Below are positions 24,490 through 33,577 of a stretch of DNA of 37,271 bases, one piece after another. The stretch's first letter is position 1. Each line of letters opens with the position of its first letter. The DNA is taken from contig JBGTCY010000141.1 in NCBI GenBank assembly GCA_041748615.1, positions 1 through 37,271 of the forward strand, read 5' to 3'. The position numbers were made by a program, and so were the translations under genes. The notes under the pieces were generated by a model. The model ran no database searches, was not told the origin of the DNA, and saw only the letters and a program-made list of their open reading frames with translations. Source of the DNA: JBGTCY01 sp041748615 (GTDB lineage: Bacteria; Bacteroidota; Bacteroidia; Chitinophagales; CAIOSU01).

Positions 24490-24987
24490 ATGAAATACAT
24501 CTTCATCACCTTCTGCACCCTCTTCGTTCTCCCCTCCGCTTTTGCCCAAAAAACCGACAAGAGTAAAAGCAAAGCCATGCAGCCGCAGGATAATAGTCAT
24601 ATCATTTATCGCGGAGCGCCTATCACCGATGAGGGCTACATCACTACAGCCGAATTGGTTGAAGCGATGAAAGAAAATGAGCAATTCGAAACTAAAGTGA
24701 TTGCCAACATCGTCACCTGCTGTCAGAAAAAAGGCTGCTGGATGCAGGTGGACTTGGGCAATGGCGAACTGATGCGCGTGACGTTTAAAGACTACGGATT
24801 TTTCATGCCGATGGATTGTCCGGGCAAGACCGTCATCATGCAGGGAATTGCTTTTTATGATACGATAGATGTTGAACTGCTGCGCCATTTTGCCGAAGAC
24901 GAAGGCAAATCTGAAGCGGAAATCATGACAATCAAAGAGCCTGAAAAAACGCTGGCGTTTGAAGCGGTAGGTGTGATTCTGAAATAG
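24490..24987 (+). CDS. Secreted DUF4920 protein
   Basis: The 165-residue protein has a signal peptide (1-19, cleavage after SAFA). The core matches the DUF4920 family: 'GNIVTCCQKKGCWMQV'-type cysteine cluster (Cys in TCCQKKGCW at about 76-82), 'RVTFKDYGFFMPMD' and 'GKTVIMQGIAF'. The cysteines could bind metal, and the fold is OB-like, but no function is established. The gap of 7 bases places it in an operon with the FAD oxidoreductase, and its stop lies 6 bases from the stop of the convergent PLP-enzyme gene. Confidence 0.85.
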   Translation: MKYIFITFCTLFVLPSAFAQKTDKSKSKAMQPQDNSHIIYRGAPITDEGYITTAELVEAMKENEQFETKVIANIVTCCQKKGCWMQVDLGNGELMRVTFKDYGFFMPMDCPGKTVIMQGIAFYDTIDVELLRHFAEDEGKSEAEIMTIKEPEKTLAFEAVGVILK

Positions 24988-24993
24988 CGCGGA

Positions 24994-26466
24994 TCAATCC
25001 ATTCTGTTTAACCCATCCAGCATATTGCGGATGATTTCATTCAAGTCGCCTTTGTTGGGCAACACAGCCATCATGCCATACATGGCGGCTGAGCGTTTTG
25101 GCAACCCTTTCTTTTTTTGTTTCCCGAATTTAGAAGTGATGCGGCTCATCGCACGCGGGGATAGAATTTTTGACGCGCGCCTCACTAATCCTACGGTAAG
25201 CCTTGAGGAGATTTTATGAAAACTCAGTTTGCGCATTTTGCGGACAGCCGTTTCAAGGTCTTCTAAAAACGTGTCAATGTGAGGCGTGTTTCCATAAGAA
25301 ATCGTAAAATGTAAGCTGGCTGGATTTTGCTGACGGTCAATGTGCCAGCCTTTGATGGACAGTTCATCGCCTATGCCATAAATATCGAGCTTATCCGCCC
25401 CGATGGCAAGCACACAGGCATCCGGTTTTCCGACAATGTGAATGCCGTCAATTTTTTCCACTCTTTGTTGAATTTTATCCGCTGCTTCCATCACCGCTTT
25501 TGCCATTTTCAGGTAACCTTCATTTCCCATAAAATGTAGCATTGCCCAGGCGGAAGCAATCACACCACCGGAGCGGCTGCCCGCGATGGAGGGCGAGGCA
25601 TAAATTCCTCCGGGCCATCCCATGTAAATGAAATATTGTTTTTTCCTTAAATCCGAATTTCTGTATAACACCACAGAAGCGCCTTTAGTGACATACCCGT
25701 ATTTGTGCAAATCCATAGACATGGATGTGACGCCCGGCACACGGAAATCGAATTTCGGAATCGGGTAACCCAACTGATCGACAAACGGCAGGATGTAGCC
25801 GCCCACGCAAGCATCCACATGCAACGGGAGTTCTTTTTCCAAAGCTAATTGTCCCAACTCTTCAATCGGGTCCACTACGCCATGCGGATAAGCAGGCGCG
25901 GAGCCGACAATCAAAATCGTATTTTCGTTGATGAGGTTTTTCACGGCTTCCACATCCACCCTGAAATCGTTGCGGAGGGGAGCATGGTGGAGTTTAATGC
26001 CGAAATAATTTGCCGCTTTGTCAAAAGCAGGATGTGCGCTCAGCGGCACAATCATTTCCGGCAGAAAAGGCAAACGCTCCCTGTCGGGTGATTGCGCCAG
26101 ACCGTGTTTCTCCAGCGCGAATTCTTTTGCAGCGCGAATCGCGCACAAGATGCTTTCAGTTCCACCGGAGGTCATATTGCCTACTACGTTACCATCACCA
26201 TGTAATAAATCAGCCGAGATGGCGACCACTTCCGTTTCAAACCTGCGCAAACTCGGGAAGGTGGAAGGGTTCAATCCGTTTTCAAAAAAGAACCGCAGAT
26301 ACGCTTCTTCCTGCACTTGCGCAGCTTCCTCTCCGGGATAAAATACCAAACTGAATGTTTTACCATCCTGCCAGCGGGCGTCTTTCCTGCTGGCTTCATC
26401 CATCATTTTTTTTAATGATTCATGAGTAGTCGGGGAGAGCGGGAATTTTTTCTTTTGTTCGGTCAT
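24994..26466 (-). CDS. PLP-dependent lyase/decarboxylase, sphingosine-1-phosphate-lyase-like
   Basis: This 490-residue fold-type I PLP enzyme of the group II decarboxylase family shows TSGGTESI (99-106) for phosphate binding, HVDACVGG (216-223) with the ring-binding aspartate, and the Schiff-base lysine Lys255 in SMDLHKYGY. The 'HVDACVGGYILPF' and 'HKYGYVTKGASVVLYRN' wording and the C-terminal RSAAMYGMMAVLPNKGDL segment resemble sphingosine-1-phosphate lyases more than glutamate or aspartate decarboxylases. Such an enzyme would cleave phosphorylated long-chain bases to a fatty aldehyde and phosphoethanolamine, and Bacteroidota do make sphingolipids. It lacks an obvious N-terminal membrane anchor, unlike the eukaryotic enzyme. 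Divergent from the hydroxylase gene. Confidence 0.82.
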   Translation of the reverse strand: MTEQKKKFPLSPTTHESLKKMMDEASRKDARWQDGKTFSLVFYPGEEAAQVQEEAYLRFFFENGLNPSTFPSLRRFETEVVAISADLLHGDGNVVGNMTSGGTESILCAIRAAKEFALEKHGLAQSPDRERLPFLPEMIVPLSAHPAFDKAANYFGIKLHHAPLRNDFRVDVEAVKNLINENTILIVGSAPAYPHGVVDPIEELGQLALEKELPLHVDACVGGYILPFVDQLGYPIPKFDFRVPGVTSMSMDLHKYGYVTKGASVVLYRNSDLRKKQYFIYMGWPGGIYASPSIAGSRSGGVIASAWAMLHFMGNEGYLKMAKAVMEAADKIQQRVEKIDGIHIVGKPDACVLAIGADKLDIYGIGDELSIKGWHIDRQQNPASLHFTISYGNTPHIDTFLEDLETAVRKMRKLSFHKISSRLTVGLVRRASKILSPRAMSRITSKFGKQKKKGLPKRSAAMYGMMAVLPNKGDLNEIIRNMLDGLNRMD

Positions 26467-26678
26467 ATTTTATTGAACATGCTGATGATAGAAAGGTTGT
26501 CAGGCTGAAAAATAAAATCCTTTAAAATTTCTTAAACGGGAAAATATTTCAACTCCGGCAAGATAGCAACATCCTGCAATTTCATTATTTAAAATGTGCT
26601 TAACAATTCAAGAAAAAAATATTTTTTTCGTGCAACTTTTACACTTCTGAATCAGTCACTTGAATAAATGAGATTTTT

Positions 26679-27215
26679 ATGAACATCTTACTCGCGTTCA
26701 TTTCCGGGGTTGTTTTCTGGACATTGCTTGAATATATGCTGCATCGCTTTTTAGGGCATGTGCACAAAGGGAAAAATTTTTTCAAATCAGAACATTTGAC
26801 GCATCACATCAAAGTAAATTATTTCGCTCCCGCGTCTAAAAAAGCGATGGCGGCATTGGTTGTCACCATCATTTTGTTTTTTGTGATTCAAATATTCATG
26901 GGCATTTTGTTGACAGCCGCCTTCCTGCTCGGATTAATCGGCATGTACCTGCTGTATGAAATGACCCACTATCGTTATCACAGTAAAGAGCCGGTGGCGA
27001 TGCCATTCATCGTGTTGAGAAAACATCATTTCTATCATCATTTTCACAATCCCAAAACCAACTTTGGCGTCACGACCCGTTTTTGGGACCGCATGTTTGG
27101 CACTTTTGTCCGTGTTGAAAAAGTTGTGATTCCCAAAAAATTCTGTATGAAATGGCTGCTTCAGGATGATTTAATCAAACCCGCTTTTTCCGCACATTTC
27201 CGTTTCAATTCCTGA
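26679..27215 (+). CDS. Fatty acid/sterol hydroxylase-superfamily membrane enzyme (FA2H-like)
   Basis: The 178-residue integral membrane protein carries the di-iron histidine clusters of the superfamily: HRFLGH (22-27), HLTHH (39-43), HYRYH (97-101) and HHFYHHFH (116-123), followed by GVTTRFWDRMFGT (130-142), a hallmark of C-5 sterol desaturase/fatty acid 2-hydroxylase-type proteins. Membrane segments are at about 4-20 and 57-95. Short bacterial members may hydroxylate fatty acids or sphingolipid acyl chains; carotenoid substrates cannot be excluded, but it differs clearly from the CrtZ in this window. It is 212 bases from, and divergent to, the S1P-lyase-like gene. Confidence 0.85.
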   Translation: MNILLAFISGVVFWTLLEYMLHRFLGHVHKGKNFFKSEHLTHHIKVNYFAPASKKAMAALVVTIILFFVIQIFMGILLTAAFLLGLIGMYLLYEMTHYRYHSKEPVAMPFIVLRKHHFYHHFHNPKTNFGVTTRFWDRMFGTFVRVEKVVIPKKFCMKWLLQDDLIKPAFSAHFRFNS

Positions 27216-27229
27216 ATATTATCCTATCA

Positions 27230-27249
27230 CCCACGGCTAAAGCCGTGGG
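27230..27249. repeat. Perfect palindrome with CCCACGGCT arms
   Basis: Nine-base arms CCCACGGCT and AGCCGTGGG flank AA. The wording is a common intergenic repeat of Bacteroidota and shares its GGCTAAAGCC core with the palindrome at 13564-13575. It begins 15 bases after the hydroxylase stop and might act as a terminator-like barrier, but there is only a broken T-rich stretch after it. Confidence 0.55.
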
Positions 27250-27394
27250 CTATGTTTCTTTTTGCCCGAAGGTAAAACGCTTCAATAGCATACGCTACAA
27301 ATCAAAGAAAGACATAGACGTATGAAACAAGCGCAACAGTTAAATCTATTGACGGAAAACTTTCGTTTTCATAAGTATTGGAAACCTGTCATTT

Positions 27395-29866
27395 ATGGGA
27401 ATTGTGCCTATCATTGTTCTTAAATCCCGCCTTGAATTGCGTTTTTTTACCTGGACTATATTGTTATGTTTTTTTGCTGCTCCGCTGTTTGGTTCGGTAT
27501 TATTCGGCACATTGACGGACGAGGGTGGAAAGCCGCTGGCGTTTGCGAATGTGTATGTGTTCGGCACAACGAAGGGGACGACCACCAACCCCGAAGGAAA
27601 ATATCAATTGGAGTTGGAGCCGGGAAAATATGAGATTGTTTTTAATTATATCGGTTACTCTAAAAAGACGATGGCTGTGGAGATGGTTCATCAACGGCAG
27701 GAGTTGAATGTGACGCTCGCGCTGGAAGATATTTTGATTAAGGAAGTGGTGGTGAGCGCGAAGGAAGACCCGGCTTATGAAATCATTCGCAGGGCAATCG
27801 CAAAAAGGCAGTTTCATTATGATGAGGTGGAGAGTTATCGCTGCATGGCATACACCAAAGGGTTGCAGCGGATTGTCAGCGCTCCGGAAAAGATTTTCGG
27901 ACAGACGGTGAATTTTGACGGTTCGCTGGATTCGAATAATGCGGGAATTATTTATCTCTCGGAATCCATTTCTGAGCTCTCTTTTAAAAAGCCAGACCGC
28001 CTGAGTGAAACGGTGATTTCATCGAAGGTAAGCGGCAACAGTCAGGCATTTAGCTGGAACCGCGCGGGTGATTTTTACATTTTTAATTTTTACAGAAATA
28101 ATATCCGGATAGAGTTTTTGAGCGACCGTGTTTTTATTTCACCGATCGCGGATAATGCGATGCTGCATTACCGCTATCGCCTTGAAGGTTATTTTACGGA
28201 CAACGGAAAGCTCGTGAACAAAATAGCCGTGATGCCCCGGAGAACGAACGACCCGGTGTTCAGCGGCACCATTTACATTGTAGAAGATGACTGGAATATT
28301 CATAGCCTTGATTTGTTCCTGACGAAAAATAACCAAATGAAGTTTCTTGATACATTGTGGGTAAAACAGGTGTATGCGCCTGTGAATGAATCTGTGTGGA
28401 TGCAACTGTCACAGTGGTTTGAATTTAATTTTAATATTCTCGGCATCAAGGCGGAAGGTTATTTCGGCATCGTGTATAGCGAATATGAAGTGAATGTGCC
28501 GCTGACGAAAAAAGATTTTTCCAATGAGGTATTGCGTGTGGATGAAGAAGCCAATAAGCGCGACAGTTTGTATTGGGAGCAGTATCGTCCGATTCCGCTC
28601 ACGAAGGAAGAACAAATTGATTACACGCGCAAAGACAGCCTTGAGGAGTTGAGACAGTCGAGAGATTACCTGCGTTCGGTGGACAAAAAAGCCAATAAAT
28701 TCAACGCGTGGGATTTGGTGCTGGGATACAATTATCAAAATTCTTACAAGAAATTGTTTGTGAATTCAATGCCTTACATCGAAGGTTTTCAATACAACAC
28801 GGTGGAAGGATTTAACTTAAAGCTGAAAGCGGAAGTCATCAAAAATCTTTCGAAAGAGCGTTCGCTTTCGATAGAGCCGGTGGCGAGGTATGGATTTTCG
28901 AATCAACATTTCAACGGCAAAGCACGCGTGCGCTATGATTATCAACCGGTAAAAAACGCTTACGCTGAAATTGAGGGCGGCAGGTATGTCTATCAGTTTA
29001 ACCGCAACGAGCCGATTTCAGAGTTGATTAATACATTTTATTCATTGTTCATCGGCAGAAATTATCTGAAGATTTTTGAAGAAAGTTTTTTTTCAGCGAA
29101 ACATCGTTTTGAGCCGTTCAACGGTTTGATGTTTTGGGCGGGTGGCAGTTACGGATTCAGGCGCGCTTTGCAAAACACATCGAGCGTGTCGGTGAAAGAT
29201 GTGGAGAAAGAACCATTTACCGAAAACATCGCATTTGAGTCGCACGAGGCTTTTATCCTTTCATTCAGTTTGCAGTACCGCCCGAAACAGCGATACATTT
29301 CAAGACCACATCAGAAAATCAACTTAGGCACGAAATACCCGGTGTTTACATTAAGCTATCGAAAGTCCATACCGGGTGTGTTTGGCAGCGACCTTAATTT
29401 TGATTTTCTGGAGTTCAGGATGACACAGCCGATACCGATGGGTTTGTTCGGTAATTCATCCTACTCGGTGAGGCTCGGAACTTTCCTCAACGACAACAGG
29501 GTCGAGTTGATGGACTTCAAACATTTCAATGGCAATCAAACGGTTTTCGGCATCAATTATCGCGAGGGTTTTCAATTGTTGGATTACTATGCGGCAAGCA
29601 CCACGGGCAGTTATGCCGAAGCACATTTTCAGCACAATTTTGACGGGTTCTTTTTCAATAAAATTCCCGGCTTCAGGAGACTCAAATTTCAGGAAGTTTT
29701 TAACGCGCGGTTTTTATACACCAAAAACTATGGCGATTACACGGAATTGTCAGTCGGAATTGAAAATATTCTCAGGGTGATGCGGATGGATTTTGTGTTT
29801 GGATTAAGCAGCAGGCATGCGACTGTGTTTGGTTTCAGGGCGGGAATTGATTTCCGGCAGCTCTGA
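27395..29866 (+). CDS. DUF5686 outer-membrane protein with carboxypeptidase-regulatory-like domain
   Basis: The 823-residue protein has a signal peptide (hydrophobic 17-31, cleavage near LFGS), a CarboxypepD_reg-like domain (about 35-115: 'LFGTLTDEGGKPLAFANVYVFGTTKGTTTNPEGKYQL' in outline) and then the long DUF5686 region, which starts around 'EDPAYEIIRRAIAKR' (about 122) and ends in a barrel-like C-terminus ('GIENILRVMRMDFVFGL...FGFRAGIDFRQL'). The predicted location is the outer membrane. The family is abundant in Bacteroidota and has no settled function; it lacks a TonB plug. It is followed by the universal stress protein, whose promoter lies just after its stop. Confidence 0.88.
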   Translation: MGIVPIIVLKSRLELRFFTWTILLCFFAAPLFGSVLFGTLTDEGGKPLAFANVYVFGTTKGTTTNPEGKYQLELEPGKYEIVFNYIGYSKKTMAVEMVHQRQELNVTLALEDILIKEVVVSAKEDPAYEIIRRAIAKRQFHYDEVESYRCMAYTKGLQRIVSAPEKIFGQTVNFDGSLDSNNAGIIYLSESISELSFKKPDRLSETVISSKVSGNSQAFSWNRAGDFYIFNFYRNNIRIEFLSDRVFISPIADNAMLHYRYRLEGYFTDNGKLVNKIAVMPRRTNDPVFSGTIYIVEDDWNIHSLDLFLTKNNQMKFLDTLWVKQVYAPVNESVWMQLSQWFEFNFNILGIKAEGYFGIVYSEYEVNVPLTKKDFSNEVLRVDEEANKRDSLYWEQYRPIPLTKEEQIDYTRKDSLEELRQSRDYLRSVDKKANKFNAWDLVLGYNYQNSYKKLFVNSMPYIEGFQYNTVEGFNLKLKAEVIKNLSKERSLSIEPVARYGFSNQHFNGKARVRYDYQPVKNAYAEIEGGRYVYQFNRNEPISELINTFYSLFIGRNYLKIFEESFFSAKHRFEPFNGLMFWAGGSYGFRRALQNTSSVSVKDVEKEPFTENIAFESHEAFILSFSLQYRPKQRYISRPHQKINLGTKYPVFTLSYRKSIPGVFGSDLNFDFLEFRMTQPIPMGLFGNSSYSVRLGTFLNDNRVELMDFKHFNGNQTVFGINYREGFQLLDYYAASTTGSYAEAHFQHNFDGFFFNKIPGFRRLKFQEVFNARFLYTKNYGDYTELSVGIENILRVMRMDFVFGLSSRHATVFGFRAGIDFRQL

Positions 29867-29884
29867 TTTCACCAACTATTCATG

Positions 29885-29892
29885 TATATTTG
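29885..29892 (+). promoter_or_regulatory. Bacteroidota -7 promoter element for the universal stress protein
   Basis: TATATTTG matches TAnnTTTG exactly and is followed by CCAAAA. It falls between the DUF5686 stop (29866) and the ATG at 29910, so the stress protein has its own promoter with a leader near 12 nt. Confidence 0.55.
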
Positions 29893-29909
29893 CCAAAAAA
29901 ATTATATCC

Positions 29910-30761
29910 ATGCGTCTGAAGCTTAAAAAAATATTAGTTCCTACTGATTTTTCCGAATTGTCACAAAACGCACTGAATTACGCGGCAACCATCGCGAAGT
30001 TTGCTGAAGCGGAAATCGTTTTGCTGCATGTCCTGGAATTGTATGAAAAGCATTCTCACCTGGAGAAGTTGATTGATTTGCGCGAAGTGGTGCAAAAAGC
30101 GGTGAATGAAAAGTTGGTGAAATTGCAGGAGAAAAATGTAAATCTCTGGAACATCAAAATCACAGCGAAGTTGGTCAGCGGAAATGTGCATGAGGAGATT
30201 GAAAAATTTTCAAAAGAAAATAAAATTGATTTAATCGTGATGGGCACTCACGGGGTGAGCGGCATCACGGAAATCAACCGCTACATCTTAGGTTCCAATG
30301 CATACAAAGTGGTGCATATCTCCCAATGCCCGGTTATCACCATCAGGGAAGCGAAGAAAAAGCCTGTATTTAAAAATATCGTACTCCCGATTGACACCTC
30401 GAAAGAAACTACGCAGAAAACCAATTTCGCCATTTCATTTGCGAAAACATTCGGCTCCACGGTGCATGTAATTGGCGTTTCCACTTTCTTTGAAGAGTTT
30501 CGCTTTAATCTTTCCGAATTGAGTGCACGGTTGAAGGAGGTAGCGGATACCATTGCGAAAGAAAAAATTGATGTCAAAACCAAAATGATACGTCATGATG
30601 ATGTCGCGGATTCGGTGATGAAGTACGCGGAAAAAAATAAAGCCGATATGATAGCCATCATGGTGCGTGCTGAGTCCATTAATGAAACATTCTTAGGATC
30701 GCGCGCCAAGAAAATTATCATTCATTCAAACATCCCGGTGTTGTCTATCAGACCGAAATAA
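29910..30761 (+). CDS. Tandem-domain universal stress protein (UspA family)
   Basis: Two Usp domains are fused in 283 residues. Domain 1 (about 5-145) begins KKILVPTDFSELSQNALNYA and holds the ATP-binding pattern MGTHGVSG followed by LGSNAYKVV (G-x2-G-x9-G-S/T). Domain 2 (about 155-283) begins NIVLPIDTSKET and ends with FLGSRAKKIIIHSN, but the first glycine pair is missing (AIMVRAESI), so it probably does not bind ATP. Usp proteins respond to starvation or other stress; targets are unknown. The open frame extends upstream into the DUF5686 gene, but the ATG at 29910 right after a promoter element is the better start. Confidence 0.9.
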   Translation: MRLKLKKILVPTDFSELSQNALNYAATIAKFAEAEIVLLHVLELYEKHSHLEKLIDLREVVQKAVNEKLVKLQEKNVNLWNIKITAKLVSGNVHEEIEKFSKENKIDLIVMGTHGVSGITEINRYILGSNAYKVVHISQCPVITIREAKKKPVFKNIVLPIDTSKETTQKTNFAISFAKTFGSTVHVIGVSTFFEEFRFNLSELSARLKEVADTIAKEKIDVKTKMIRHDDVADSVMKYAEKNKADMIAIMVRAESINETFLGSRAKKIIIHSNIPVLSIRPK

Positions 30762-30852
30762 ATCAGGCAATAACTTCCTTTTCTAGCATCTGAAGTCTAA
30801 TATCTCTGCTAATGAAGGCTTCAAATTGCGGATGTTATTTTGACAACTTCAC

Positions 30853-32979
30853 TTATCTAATCTTCACTAATTTCTGGGTTTTCCTGGTGGTTGGAGATTT
30901 TACCCGCAAGACGTAAACTCCCGGCATCAACAGGTTTCCACTGAGTTGATAATTCTGGTCACTCAACCCCGTTATTTGCATCAGTCTTTTCCCGTTAATA
31001 TCAAACAATTCAATTATGTTGTGACTGGAGTTGTATGGAAAACTGATGAGCACATCTTCGCCTGTCTTGAATCCGTCCGAATTCCAGACGTTAATCACGC
31101 ATTGCAAAACATTGATTTTTACTTGCGAAAAATTATAGGAGCCACCAAATTCTGAGGCTTCCAAAGTGTAGGTGATGGTGTTTGGCGGTGAAGCAAGTGT
31201 GAGGTAACCCTGTGGCGTGCCCAGCCCCGCTTGTGGCGACCAGCGATATTGATAATTGCTGTTGAACACGGTGGCATCACCAATCAGCACGGAGTCGCCC
31301 TGGCAAATGGTTTTTTCTTCACCCGCGGAAACTTCAATCGCGGGATTGAAAGTTTTGCAAAGCGTGACGTCTAAAGTATCCGTCAATCCTTTTGAAAGTA
31401 AAGCGTAATATATCACACAGAAATTTTCTCCGCCAAACAAATTGTTGTCCGCGTCATACAGCAGCATGGCGGCAGCTTTCATACTCATGTTTGCAGCGAG
31501 TCCGTAAAGGGATTGCAACAGCAGCTTATCCGTTTTTTCTCTGCCGATATTATCATGAATCTGCATCAGGGCGGCATTGTAAATCTCACCGTTGCGGTGA
31601 ATACTCGTTCCAACTAAGTCAGCCGGATAAAGACGTGTGGTTACGGCTGTCCTTCCACTCCAATATTCATTATGCCCATCCCAGGAGAACATGTTTTTCC
31701 AATTGAAGGTGTCAATTTCTTTTGAATAAGAAGTAGCGAGATAATCTCCCAAACCCTCGTCAATGGATTGCCGCTCATTGCCTGTATTTGTGCCGGGTGA
31801 AGCACGGTAAGAAATGGCATGTCCGAATTCATGCACAATGACATCGGCATCTTCGGCATCATCCACCCCCCCATTTCCAAAAAATAAGCGCGGACCCAGA
31901 AAGTGAGAAGAGAATTGCGACTGGTCTTTTCCGTCTAATGCATGAGCGTCCACCCAAACCTGCTGGTCCACTAAATTATCGAACCCAAGCGCTGTGACAT
32001 AATCCGTGTAAAAAGAAATATGATAAAACGCGTTCACATCTTCAAAGCCGCTTTGCGCCCTCGTGAAATGAAATTCGGGAGTAGTTGATGTTGCCGGGGG
32101 AATATTCGGCTGGCTGAAATCGGCAATTCTCACCATCGGATTTTCAAGGATGTAAACACCGTTATCTAATGTAACATCTATCGTCACTTGTTTTCTTTCG
32201 GCATTCAGCACTGGCACATCATTGTCATTATCATTCACATAAGGCGTTCCGTAAGGTACATTCGCGCTGGTGACCGGGTCGGGAATAAAAACCATTGCTG
32301 AAGCGGAAACTAAATTATGGTAAGTATTAAGGTCACGGTGCAAATAAATCCGGAGATTATTATCGGTAAGCAGCAGCAGATGCTCATCAGTTTTTTCATC
32401 CCACAGTTCGATTTCCGCGAGGGCAACGGGTGTTTCATCAATTATTGCCAGCACTTTTCTGCCCGTAACTTCCTGCTCGTTTAAGTCACGTTTTTTTCTG
32501 AATGAAGCAATGATGCCTGTGAGGTTCACTGTTTCAAAATTCATTTTTAACGCGCTTTCAGTCCAGTCGCGGGTATCCCATGAATTGTCAAAAACGGATT
32601 GAAGTTCATTTGTTTTATTCAGGTTCACTTTCACTTGTGATTGAAAAACAGGCATGTCTGCGAAATGCTGTTCAAACGTAAAGTGGATGCCTCCCGGACT
32701 TTCGATTGTATGGATGATTTTTGGTTGAGAGGCAGGTGAAGAAAAATGCTGAAGATTTTCTTCAAGATATTGTATCACTGTAGATTCGATACTTTCTTTA
32801 ACCTCTAATGAAACTTTTAAAAATTGCGATTGACAATTCCGGTAATAGTAAGGGTCGTTTTGCTTGACAGGAGTATTTTTATTCAAAGGGATTTGTGCAA
32901 TCGCATTCTGCCGAAACAAAATGCCGAATGCAGTCATCAACAGAAATATTAAGAATTTATAAATTAATTTATTCGTCAT
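30853..32979 (-). CDS. Secreted gluzincin (M4/M36-type) metallopeptidase with T9SS sorting domain
   Basis: The 708-residue protein (from the ATG at 32979, which precedes a signal peptide ending near AIAQ) contains an FTP/PepSY-like propeptide region (about 50-210), a catalytic domain with the zinc motif HEFGH (383-387) and third ligand Glu408 in DEGLGDYL, then a linker and a C-terminal T9SS type A sorting domain (about 628-708: 'GEDVLISFPY', 'IELFDINGKRLMQI', 'PGVYVLRVKS...KLVKIR'). It should be secreted or anchored on the cell surface by the type IX system and degrade proteins. Its first 11 bases overlap the end of yigZ. An upstream in-frame extension to 33105 lies inside yigZ and is rejected. 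Confidence 0.85.
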   Translation of the reverse strand: MTNKLIYKFLIFLLMTAFGILFRQNAIAQIPLNKNTPVKQNDPYYYRNCQSQFLKVSLEVKESIESTVIQYLEENLQHFSSPASQPKIIHTIESPGGIHFTFEQHFADMPVFQSQVKVNLNKTNELQSVFDNSWDTRDWTESALKMNFETVNLTGIIASFRKKRDLNEQEVTGRKVLAIIDETPVALAEIELWDEKTDEHLLLLTDNNLRIYLHRDLNTYHNLVSASAMVFIPDPVTSANVPYGTPYVNDNDNDVPVLNAERKQVTIDVTLDNGVYILENPMVRIADFSQPNIPPATSTTPEFHFTRAQSGFEDVNAFYHISFYTDYVTALGFDNLVDQQVWVDAHALDGKDQSQFSSHFLGPRLFFGNGGVDDAEDADVIVHEFGHAISYRASPGTNTGNERQSIDEGLGDYLATSYSKEIDTFNWKNMFSWDGHNEYWSGRTAVTTRLYPADLVGTSIHRNGEIYNAALMQIHDNIGREKTDKLLLQSLYGLAANMSMKAAAMLLYDADNNLFGGENFCVIYYALLSKGLTDTLDVTLCKTFNPAIEVSAGEEKTICQGDSVLIGDATVFNSNYQYRWSPQAGLGTPQGYLTLASPPNTITYTLEASEFGGSYNFSQVKINVLQCVINVWNSDGFKTGEDVLISFPYNSSHNIIELFDINGKRLMQITGLSDQNYQLSGNLLMPGVYVLRVKSPTTRKTQKLVKIR

Positions 32980-33577
32980 ATAAAAAAGTAAACAGGAGCT
33001 TCTCAAAATTACCAAGAATTTGTTCAAAGCCTTTGGCCCGACTGCGTTCAATTGAAACAACAAACAGGCAGTCAAGTTCAGTTTTTTGTTCGATGAACTC
33101 AACATTTTGTTTATTCAGCAAGTTCATGACGGGATGGTAATCAGCATAGTCAAACTCAAGCCGGTAAAATGTTCTGACTTTTTTTTCAAAGATTTCATTC
33201 CTGGCGATTGCGTCTGCGGCAGCGCTCCGATAGGCATGAATCAGTCCCGGCACTCCGAGCAATGTTCCTCCGAAATAGCGCGCTATCACAATCAAAATAT
33301 TCTCCAAACCATGCGAATGGATTTGTCCCAAAATGGTTTTGCCGGCAGTGCCGGATGGCTCACCGGCATCGCTGGTTCTTTCTACAGGCTCATCAATTTC
33401 GACTGTGAACGCGTAACAAATATGTCTCGCTTTCGGATGCAGCATTTTCACTTCATCAAGAAAAGATTTACATGCCTGTTCGGTTTTCACCGGAAACGCG
33501 TAAGCGAGGAAACGGCTTCCCTTGTCGCGGTAGTCGCCTTCAGATTTTTTGGAAATCGTAAAATAGCTGTCAGCCAT
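32969..33577 (-). CDS. YigZ/IMPACT-family protein
   Basis: The 202-residue protein has the UPF0029 N-terminal domain with the family signature 'ARYFGGTLLGVPGLIHAYRSAA' region (about 99-120; R-Y-F-G-G-x-L-L-G core), preceded by 'ERTSDAGEPSGTAGKTIL', and a C-terminal DUF1949-like ferredoxin fold (about 135-200). Relatives include E. coli YigZ and eukaryotic IMPACT, a regulator of GCN2; the bacterial role is not settled. It overlaps the EamA gene by 8 bases upstream and the peptidase by 11 bases downstream, so it is part of a compact operon with ribD. Confidence 0.9.
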   Translation of the reverse strand: MADSYFTISKKSEGDYRDKGSRFLAYAFPVKTEQACKSFLDEVKMLHPKARHICYAFTVEIDEPVERTSDAGEPSGTAGKTILGQIHSHGLENILIVIARYFGGTLLGVPGLIHAYRSAAADAIARNEIFEKKVRTFYRLEFDYADYHPVMNLLNKQNVEFIEQKTELDCLFVVSIERSRAKGFEQILGNFEKLLFTFLYDE

